64,000 nucleotides of DNA from Corallium rubrum (taxonomy: Eukaryota > Cnidaria > Anthozoa > Scleralcyonacea > Coralliidae): contig OZ036005.1 in NCBI GenBank assembly GCA_964035015.1, positions 4,807,747-4,871,746 on the forward strand. The letters run 5' to 3'. Positions 38,822 to 50,400 of this stretch are shown piece by piece; the first letter of the stretch is position 1; every line of letters begins with the position of its first letter. Position numbers and translations under genes: made by a program. Below the pieces are notes generated by a model that was not told the origin of the DNA, made no database searches, and saw nothing but the letters and a program-made list of their open reading frames with translations.

Positions 38822-41800
38822 TAATACTCTGGGGGAAAGTCGCATATCAGGTAAACAAATTTATGTTCGTTGCGTTTGCTTTGCTTGCGAGGTGACTGAC
38901 ACTACCATGAACCGTTCTATTACACAAGAGCTCAAGGTGCAGGTCGAACAATGAACAACATAACCTTTATCAAAAAAGATAAGCAACCAAAGGTCGAAAT
39001 TGACCAACAGTTAAGCATGTGAAAAACTCGTGCTAAAGGCTCTAACCCAATGAAAACTAACAAATCTAGATATCTTTCACGTGCATGAGTACGATGCATG
39101 ACCTACATTTTCTGTACCAAAATAACCAGTACCGGAGCATAGATCTCTCATTCTCTCTTGTGCCGTCAATCTGTAAAGATCGACGACAAACTAAAACTGT
39201 AAGCGAGTTCAAGCAAGTCAGTTGACTTGGTATACTGAAACGAAAAAAACCCCACCCACCTCCCATGTACATCACGAAAATGTCATAGAACGATATGTAA
39301 TTGTAATTATAATTGTATTAATGAATATAATAAATGAATAAAACTGGGCAGAGAAGTGCTGTTTGTCGGACAACCCTTCACCACGTGAAGCCTCCGATTG
39401 GGTCATTCAGGACTAGCACCTTACTAATAGCGGGTCGCCTGGCCGGCTAGTACTTTTCCTGACTGACCTGCCCAGAGAGTTCTCGCTATCTGGGACCTAG
39501 GCAGGGATCTAGTCCCTAGAGTCTAGGATTTAAAATGCTTCCCTGCCCCAATTGTTGCCACAAAATCTTTTTCTTTTCTTTTCCGATTTTATTCCGCCAA
39601 TCTTGGTCAGCAATAGATAAAGATCATTAACAGTGTATTCAATCTACTGGGTGTATGCATTTTGAGTATCTATGTGACGTTTGCGTGTTTTGAGTATTTT
39701 ATATGACGTTTTTTAACCTTTAGAGTCTGTAAAATCTTTCTCCAAAAGCCAGGAAATGGCTTTCAGCGACTCTTGATTTCAAAATTTCCCGGGGGAGCAT
39801 GACCCCGGACCCCCCTAAAAATTTATTTTGATTTCGGCTCCCCCCCTTTCAAAATCCTCAGGGCCGCTTTATCCTATGGACAAAAGGGGCAGCTGCCCAG
39901 GGCCCCGCGTGAGCGGGGGCCCCCGGCCCAATGAGAAAAAAAAAGTTCGTGAAAATTGCAACGATATATGTGCTGTACAACTTTCCTTCCCGACACACAA
40001 GATAATGAAATTTGCTTTATTTCGCACGAGAAGGGTCTGGGAACTACACTTGGAGACCGCCAGAAGCAGTAAACCGGAAACATGGCGGCTCTTATATTTA
40101 GAGATGTTGACATGTTGTTCTGCCATATTCTATTTATAACCTATGGAAAAGAAACATATTAATTGGCCCTGTACATACAGACGCTATAAAATTAACTTCA
40201 ATATGCATGCTATAAAATTAACTTCACTTACAACGTCAACGCTGTTCTCGGCTATGCCTCGACCAACTCTTAACGCTTTTTTCGTGCTCTCCGAACTTCC
40301 CGCGTGCATCCATTTAACAATTAGACAACGAGTTCGAGTTGTCTATGAGCGAATAGTCAACGAAGGCGAAGCCTGAGTTGACTATTCGCGCATAGACGAG
40401 GACGAGTTGTCTAATTGTTTTAGTATACACCCTGTACCTACTCTAAAAAATACAGTTTTTCTAGTGCAAACTGACGAAAATGTTGTGTTATTAATAACCA
40501 CTCGTGAGCGGCAAGTAAAAGCAGATTTAATTAATAAAATACGGTTTAATTTGTATTTCGTTCCTTACCATTAAAATCTTCATGCCATATTTTGTGGCGT
40601 TTTTAGTTTTCTCAGGGATAGAATTTTCTATCAAACTCTCAAAAAATTCCTCCGAAACGTCTGCAAAACGAGAGTTTACTGCCATATTTTTTAAGGTTTG
40701 TTTTCATTTTTCTCAAACGTTGTCCATCACGAATAGACAACGGTTGAGTAGCCAATCGGAATGCAGGATTTGTAATAGACGATGGTTGGGTGTATACTAA
40801 AACTCGATGGACCACGCCAAACCATGAACCATTTTCTAAATATCAAAACTCGTTATAATAGGGTTACTATATATTACCCGTTATATTAGGGTTACTATTA
40901 TTAGGGTTACTATGTTACTAATATTTGGGTTTTAAACAATTCTTAACCTATTTTCCAAAAATCCTATTTCCGCCTTTCCCAACATTTTCCTATATAGGGG
41001 CCCCATCATATCTCTCTGCCCAGGGCCCCATAATCTGTTAATGCGGCCCTGAAAATCCTGGCTACGCCCCTGTGTCCTGTTGACCATACCTTCAACAATG
41101 ACCAAGTCTTGCATTTGTAATTTTAACTTGTATTAATTCTTTCGGACACTTGTATGGTTGTAAAGTTAATAAATAAATAAATAATAAATTACTAAAAATG
41201 AGTTATGTGAGATTAACAATTAATCATATGGTTGTCAACATTCCATCAATTTTCTACTTACCAGAACTCCGACAACTGGAGAAACAAAGAATGTGACAAG
41301 TGCAAACATACCAAATATAAATCCAACCACCTCTACACTTGCACCTTTCTCCTTCGCCTAACAACATATAGAACACATGACTAATAGTCGGACTGGCCCT
41401 ATGTGCCATTGTGCCAATGGCACATGCGCCCCCTTAGGATGCCGTTACTGCGCCCCTTTCCCGTTGTATAATATTATATTTGAGAAGTAGTGCAATTCCT
41501 ATTTAAAAAACCCGATTTATAGTCGTTTTACGTTTTAATCAGTATGGTACAGCTAATAGTATATTATGATTAAATAATATTTTAGTATACGCTTCACGCA
41601 GCTGACAGTCTGACAAGAAGTGGTCACCTAATTAATGGTACACACAATGTGAGTCGATTTGTCTATGTATGACGACATGTCATGATGTATGCCTTGCATG
41701 TTATGGTGTATTCCTATACGAAAATGAGTATATTTGAATTTTGTTTGATATTTTAGATCCTTCTAAACTCTTTCAAACCCTCCTCAAAATGCAGGAAATG

Positions 41801-44371
41801 CTATTTCAGAGATTCTAAAATTCAAAATTTTCCGGGGGGAACATCCCCCCAGACACCCCTAGAAGTTGGTCGCACCTTCGACGTTCCTTGCCCCACATGT
41901 AGTAAGTATTGCCTGCCCCCCCCCCCCCATTGTTAAACATTCTGAAAGAAACCCTGACAGTGCCCCTCTCCCTAATGGCACCGCCTCTAATACGAAGCCA
42001 GTCCGACTCTGATTAGACTTCAGAAGTAAAGTGCAGTAAATTTCTGGTGCTTTCTGAGTAGCAGCTAGCCCCTAGTTATAATCAGTCGTGGATTATCTAG
42101 AAGGCAAAAGGAGCATTTTCCCCCAGCCCCAGATTTTGACCAGCCCAAAAAAATGAGTGAATAGAAAAAACTATTCAATCTCTTTTTACAAACAAATGGC
42201 GAGTGAATATTACTTTAATTTAGTATATACAGCAATTATCAACTTATCATCATGGTTTCTTTCAAAATATTTAACAAATATTCGGGCAGGCAAAGCAGGC
42301 AATACTTATGTGTAGGGGGTGTAGGGGGGGGGGGGGCAGGGAGCACCGAAGGCATGACCAACTTCTAGGGGGGTCTAGGGACATGCTCCCCAGTAAGATT
42401 TTGAATAATCAAATTTGAATATTGAAATTCTGAAATAGCATTTCCTGCATTTTGAGAGGGGATTAAAAGAGTTTTGAACAAGAAGGATAGAAAATACCAA
42501 ACAAAATATTCAAATATAAAAATACACCATTCATCATATTGGAGTGTAACCGGTCCCACCCTCGGCAGTGCTCTGCTGGGGGTCACAAACTGGGAGCGTG
42601 TTGTGTTATTAACGTTAAGATTATCAAATAAAGATTATTAAAACCTTCAGTGGTGGTAGCGGTGGGATCAACCCCACCCCTGTCCAAACAAAATTTATCG
42701 CAACCAGAAGGATTAACCAGAAATGTCTGAGAGAAGAGATGGAAGGGAAGTAGATGGAAGGGAAGAGTAGACGGAAAGGGTAAGTTAGATGGACCAGCGT
42801 TTATGTGCATCGCAATAATCTAAGGAAGCTTTGAAGAAAGAATTCGACAAAGTTGCTGTAGACCATGAGACTGCCGTGGCTGAGTCGCCAGCACATGAAC
42901 ACCACAACTGGCGTGGGGCAGGTTTGAGTGAGGTTGAGGAAAATGCCGCAGCGAAGACTTACAAACAAATGCAGCAGGATAAATTCGTTCCCAGCGGCTA
43001 CCGTTCTCTTGCGCACAACATTGCAATACTCACGAACAACATTGCAATTTTCATTGGCTTCATACACAAGTTGACAGTTATTTCGTGTTGACGCCGGAAT
43101 CGCTACAGACGTTTATTCTCAAACCGCTTTGAAGAATATTCCAAGTTTTAATACAATATCTGCGAGCTTTTTTGTTGATTACCTGACAAAGAACTACGGG
43201 CAATAACTTCAGCGAGTAAACCGTGCGGCTATTCCGTCGTTTCTTATTACTTAACAAATAAAACATAAAGCTCCATATGTACTCATATAAAGGCACGTTT
43301 GACGTCATTTGAACACGAAAGAAGTTGAGTAGAGCTTCGTCCACTTCTTACACTTCTTATATCCGCCCTTGCTAAACAAAACAGTGTCTTCCCCGTACCT
43401 GTTGCTACACGTGTTCTTTTCTTAACTCCGGGTACATGTATTTTGGGACCTAAATCTAATTTTGTTATTCAACATAATTCTACTTCCACCTCTTCTAACA
43501 TCATTTACTGTATTTCTTGCAATAAATGTTGCATGCTTTACATTGGCGAAACTGGCAGACGTTTATCTGACAGGTTTGCTGAACATCTTCATTCCGTGAG
43601 GAACACTAATGTTGACAAGCCTGTTGCGCCCAGCATTTCATCATAATAGTGCCGGTCAACCATTCTATTTCGGATATGATAGTTTGTGCCATCTCACCCA
43701 TTTCTGGTGGTAATGATAGCTGCAAAAGACAAGCAAAGAGTCTCATTTTCAAAACTGGAACCATTCATCCTCACGGACTCAACGAACGTTTTTCTTTTAT
43801 TTAACACTTCTGAAGACGCTGTTTTTGTTTAGCAAGGGAGAACATAAACAATGTTTTCACTTAATTTATATATTTTTTCCCCTTTTATTTAACACTTCTG
43901 AAGACGCTGTTTTTGTTTAGCAACAGTTTTTTCACTTTATTTTGTTTTCACTTTATTTTTTTATTTTATTTTTTCCCCTTTTATTTAACACTTCTGAAGA
44001 TACTGTTGTTTAGCAAGGGCGGACATAGACGGTGTTTTCACTTAATTAATTTATCTATTTTTTACTGTCGCTCATCCTTTTTACACCCCCTCCTTTTTTG
44101 CTCATCGACGGTAGGAATAGTAAATGTCTTTTGCATCTCATTATTGATAATTTGTTATTGTTAATTATTTTACTTTGATTGGCTATTTATTTCTTTATTA
44201 ATTTGTTATTGTTATTTTATCTGATTGGCTTATTTTTGGTCACATGATTATCCTTCTTATATAAGCTCGTTGTTTGTTTACACTCTAAGTTTCTCTCTGA
44301 CGATGGGCCTTGATGCTCGAAACGTTAGACTCCTACGTTCTCTGTTTCGTAACTTTACTATATTTCGATTG

Positions 44372-44417
<46 letters not shown>

Positions 44418-47400
44418 AATATAAATAAGGTGTCCTCTACGCACGCTCTGATTGGCTGGGCTCCGTGCATTTATAAGAGAACATAGATCATGAATGACAT
44501 AAAGTGTCGTAGAATGGCGTCACCTGGCCGGAAAAGCCCGCCAAATTCTAAAATTACCTCACATTTAGTTTGATTTTTCTTATTATTATTTTATAAAACA
44601 AATAAAACATACCGCTCCTGTGCATATGTACTCTTATGAAGGTACGTTTGACGTCATTGAACACGAAAGAAGTGTAAAGGCACGAGGCGATACTCAACTT
44701 CTTTCGTGTTCAAATGACGTCAAACGTGCCTTTATAAGAGTACATATGCACGGAGCTTTATGTTTTATTTGTTAAATATATATATATATATACAAATAGT
44801 GAAATAAAAGCAGGGGCGTCGGAAGCGGGGGGGGGGGGCACTTTTTTTGGTGGTGGGGCCAGAATATGTTTGCCCACCCACCCACCCCACCCACACCCCC
44901 CCCCCCCCCCGCCACTTTTTAACAAGGCCAGTAATAAACAAGACCAGTAATAAAGTTATACAAGACCAGTAATAAAGTTATGATTAACAAAATCACTAAC
45001 CCTAGCTAACCCACGACTTTGAATAAAGATATAATAAAGAAATTTGAATGCAGATATTCAATGTCTGGAATAGTGTTGTCTTTTGAGTATTTTGTGACGT
45101 TTTTGGACCTTTAGAATTCTGTAAATCCTTGTCCTAAAATGCAGGAAATGGCATTTCAGAGACTCTAGATTTCAAAATTTCCCGGGGGAGCATGCCCCCG
45201 GACCCCCCTAAAAATCTTGGGCCCCCCCGGAAATACAAGCGTCTGCACGCAGGCTAACCTCCGAACCTCTTAACCTCGTACTTCGTACTTATAGCACTTA
45301 CTAGAAATATTCAGTTTATAAAGTTCGCTTATAAAGTTGGGCCTTCAACCTTCTTTTATCGAAGAAATTGTCAATATACGCCAAAGTCTTTGATATAAAT
45401 GATTTATAATGATAAAATCGCTTTATGAGTTTAAGTTTAATTTTGGTTGAATTGTGTGTTGTGTACATGTATATATCATACACCAGTGCATACACTAAGA
45501 GTGAGAAGTGTGCTTTAACCAACTTCGAGCTAGGTGTTTTGATATTAGATCCAACACAACTTTCAAGTTTTTCATGATCAAACAAATCAGGAAATGAATC
45601 AGGAGTTTGTCAAATGAACCAGTATTTTAAGATAAGTTTGATGTAAGAGTTGGCTTATAAATCACATATCGAACCTTTGTCTCGCTTATATGTGTTTGGT
45701 TTATCAATTATTAACGAGTTTGAGAAGTATATATCGCAGTGCCCTGTATACACCAAATCATAGTTTCATTTAGGCCCACACGCAAATTAGTTTCCTATTC
45801 AATTTGGGCCCCTATGCAAATTACATCATGTCTATTAAAGCATAACGGGAAGATAACATAGGCTGGGACTGTTTTTTCATGTTTTGAGTTCATTATTTTT
45901 AGACACTACGTTTAGGATTATTGTCAAGGATAATCGATAAGCAAAGTTTATCCTTATAGAATACCTATAAACATTAAAAAGTTTCTGAAATCAGAAATGT
46001 TATGTTTACTACGGCTGCTTCAGCCTCGTGTTATAAATGAACTACATTTCATCCCGACTCAGTTTGTATTCACAGTTGAATCCAATTTCGTCTATAAGAA
46101 ATTTATGCTTTATGCTATGGGGTGTTGGTAGCACACTGGTTAGTGCACGTGCCTTTCACCTCTGCGAGCTGGGTTCGATACTGCACGGTGCAGTTATCTG
46201 ATTAAAATATTTAACCTCGGCCGCATGTGAGGAGTGCTTCCAGTTTGACTCTACCAAACACCACAGGTTTCCTCTGGGTACTCCGTACTCTGGTTTCCTC
46301 CTGTAGTAACACTGGACCAATGAGGGTGGGCCCTTACTGGACCTCTGAGGATAACAGTTTAGATATAACTGATAGAGTTATCCAGTATAAATAAGGTTAG
46401 TTTAATGTAGTTTAATTTAAACAAAATATGTTGGCTGTTACATAGACATTACAAAACCTTGACTTGGTGCTTTGTTTACTTGTTTTAGGTCTTGTTCAAT
46501 ATCCTGTATAATGAATTAAGAAACCAAAGTTTGTGCACACCAGAGCTGGTACAATGGTCTGACCATAGAATAGTAGATACACCAGAAGTCTGACTCTTGT
46601 GAAAGTACTAAAACATTCTATAATCTAGTGTCTAAGTGCCGCCAATTGTATATTTTGATAAATTGTTGTAAAGCTATTGTGAACTGTTGGGAAACTTAAA
46701 GCCTTGAAGATGTTGAAAGCCTTGAAATGAAGAAATATATCTGTTGACACTACAATACTGAGTATTGTTGTACTGTCTTATTTAAAATACTAGCAGAATC
46801 ACAAAATATTAGTGATACATGTGCATTACACTTGAATGCCACTGACAGCATATTGATGGCAGGTAAACTGTTGTTTTGGAACACAATGTTGATTATCTGG
46901 GGTGATTAATTCTATGAAAGTTTTCATGATGATAATGTAATACATGTATAGATTATTTTTGTGGAAACACCATGAAAAAGTAATATCTATTTGCTAAGCT
47001 TTCGGCCTGAGTCAACAGGCTGAAAGCTTAGCAAATAAATAGTTTACATGGTGTTTCCACAAAAATAATCTACATGATGTATATGATTGGAGGTGAGTTG
47101 TACAAAGCCAAGATAGCTTATCTAGTTGATAAGTTCTAGCTGAAGAACAGCACTAATCATGCTTTGAACAACCTAATATAAAATTTTATCCACTGAATAT
47201 TTAGTTATGTACAGTATTTGATAGTGCTGTTTAGTGGATAAAAGTTAAATTGGGTTGTTCAAAGCACCACTAGAGTGATTCTCTAGCTAGGATTTATCCA
47301 CCAGATAAGCTATCCGGGCTTTGTACAAAAATCTGAATTTTACAAGTTCACTTCATATAAAACTTGGGGGCATGTTTATAATGCTAATATAATATGCTAG

Positions 47401-50400
47401 CAATCTTATGTTTTGGAAACAGCCAGTAAAGATGTATGTATAGTATGTGTCATGTTCAAAATAGCAGTTCATGTATAAAATGAATTAAAATAACTATCAG
47501 TTTTTTTTGTGTGTGCTTTTCACGCATTGTCATGCATCGCTTCTTAAGTCTATATCTCTTTCTGTGCTTAGCCGCGGTGGTCACATGTACGCATTGCGTA
47601 CCTATTTTTCAACCTTGGCAACGTAATTCCGAACTTCCGAACGAACTTCGGAACTTCCCAACGAACTTCGCAACACATGCACAACGGTAAAGTAATGTGA
47701 AATCAACTGTAAGAAGTTATATTAGCCATCTTCTTCCATACCTGTCCAACAAGTGAATACATGGCGGACTTGAAAGCAGGGGCGTCGGAAGCGGGGGGGC
47801 CGGGGGGCCTGGGCCCCCCCCCACTTTTTTTGGTGGGGGGGCCAGAATATGTTTGGGCCCCCCCACTTTTTACCAAGGCCAGTAATAAACAAGACCAGTA
47901 ATAAAGTTATGATGAACAAAATCACTAACCCTAGCTAACCCACAACTTTGAATAAAGATATAATAAAGAAATTTGAATGCAGATATTCAATGTCTGGAAA
48001 AGTGTTGTCTTTTGAGTATTTTATGACGTTTTTGGACCATTAGAATACTGTAAATCCTTGTCCTAAAATGCAGGAAATGGCATTTCAGAGACTCTAGATT
48101 TCAAAATTTCCCGGGGGAGCATGCCCCCGGAACCCCCTAAAAATTTTGGGCCCCCCTCACTTTTAGTGTCGCTCCGACGCCACTGCTTGAAAGTGGAACT
48201 GACTTGACTCAAAATTTCAAATCGAAAAATGCAGCGTCGTGTAATTATTGGCCGTGTGTCGTCATGCACTAGAATCAAACTAATTTAATTCGCATAGGCG
48301 TACGGGCCAGCCCCCCCCCCCCCCCCCCAATGTGGGGCATCTCAGATTTTTTTGGGCAGCAAGAGAAATTTTGGCAAATGGTCTTTAAAATGTTTTCATT
48401 TTTTTCAAAAAATAAATATTTTTCATAATCAAGAAGGTGAAACTCAAAGACCTTTGTCTATGTCTAAACGGGATAAATTACCTTACTGTCGGTTAGTCAC
48501 CAATACAATAGCTTTATTTTTGTCAAAATTTCGAAATTTTTCATTCTCAATGCCGAGAAGCATTGTGGTCTTGTAGAAACTTCATTCATGTACGTAATCA
48601 CACAATGTTTTCCCTTCATCTCATGCTGTTGACCAAATGTCATGAATTACAAAGAGTGCTTAGTGAATTGAAAATTAAAAGTTTCTAAAACGCAACATGC
48701 ACGGCACTTAAGGTGAGGTAATACCAGCAACATTTTTCTTCAACTTGCAATGCAACATTGTTGCGTTGCAAGTTGAAAAGCGTTGTTGCACGTATTAACC
48801 CCCACCTTAAACATTGTCACGCAACAATGATTTTGTTGAAAGTTGAAAAAATTTGTTGAAAAAAGTAGACTCCAGTTCTACTTGCTGCAACATGCTGTTT
48901 CAACTTGCAACAAAATCATTGTTGCGTGACAATGTTTGAGGTGGGTGGTAATACGTGCAACAACGCTATTAACTTGCAACGCAACAGTGTTGCAGCAATT
49001 TGTTGCTTGTATTATTTGAGTCACGTGCTAGGCAACATGTTTTTCAGCATGCATGTTTATAGTGTATCATATGACCATCGTTTGTTTTCGATTGTTTCGT
49101 AACAATTTGGGCAACTTGCGTGACTTTTTTGGCAACGCCCCCCTCCTGGAAAAAATTGCCCGTACGCCTATGTAAATTCGAGCAATGTGGGCTTCAAATG
49201 CGTTTGATGCAGCGCCGCAAATATTGAACGGCCGATCACCGACACCGGTCAATGACTAGCGATATTACTATTAGCCCCTTGACCACCGCTTTTTCGTTTT
49301 CAATGATCAGTTGACTGCTCAAACATTTTTGGAGCAGCAGAGAATAATAAGGCTCTATAAGTACATACTCCGTTACAAAAGTATGTCGGCGATTTTTTGT
49401 TAGTTGCATAATTTTGATTTTATCGCGTTTTCAATTAACAAGTTGTGAAATATATTGTGACTACAACGTAAATCGTTAATTAATAAAAGAAACAGGATTT
49501 CAAAAATCGCCGGCCCGTTTTTGTAGATAATTTATCAGTGATTACAATAATATAAATTTCAAAACTATACTGAATTAAATTCTAAAGAACTTTAAAGAAC
49601 TCTTGAAGCCAACAAGCTTATTTTTTCTTTCGGTAAATATAACGGATAAAATTATATTTGCCATAATTTTAGATTTTATAATCGATCGTTTTCCATGGTC
49701 AATTGGCTTTAAATTGGTATATGATACAGTGTTTTACCATAGATAATGGAAGGGGAACTGGATAGGAAACTTCAAACGAGGTTAAAGAAACCGGAAACGT
49801 TGTTTGCACAACTTGCTATGGTAATACACACTTATAAGCAGCTAATGCACCTATTGCTGAAATTAGACAAAAGTGTAATATCACTTAAGTTCAGCGGCAG
49901 TGTCTGATTTTAGCCATGTGGGACCACCCGTTAGGTGCATTGCCCGCTTATAAGTGTAGAATTACCATAGCAAGTTGTGCAAACATCGTTTCCGGTTTCG
50001 TAAGTTTCCTATCCAGTTCCCCTTCCATTATCTATGGTTTTACGAAACGATATCGGATGACACTATTGCTACCTTAAGTGGGGTGATCTATATGAACCAA
50101 TGAGATGCCGTGATTTACAAGTGCTCTGGAATTTCACACTGATAGCATCAGTTTTGACTGCAAATTCCAAAGCACAGCATGTCACTTGTCAGCATCGCTG
50201 TTGGAAGGATCTAATTTTAAAAGAAAGTCAAACGAAATCAAAGTTATAATGTGCTGTCAGGCTCAGCTCCCAAAAACAGAATGGAAAGAGAAGATACAAG
50301 AAGAGGGCTAAGAAAGTCAAGCCAACCACTTTAGACAACAGTAGCAGTTTAATAATAAAAGAACAAATTTTTCTTCATGCACAGTTGTTTATGTTAATAA

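Noticed and set aside
38116..38845. Long frames of LFVCLFVC or TNKQTNKQ
   Set aside because: Translations of the AAAC microsatellite and AT run on both strands.
42831..43091. 86-codon frame on the plus strand ([20 protein letters not shown]...)
   Set aside because: Frames on both strands are open here and none shows a known domain.
45316..45585. 89-codon frame on the minus strand
   Set aside because: AT-rich chance frame; no signature.
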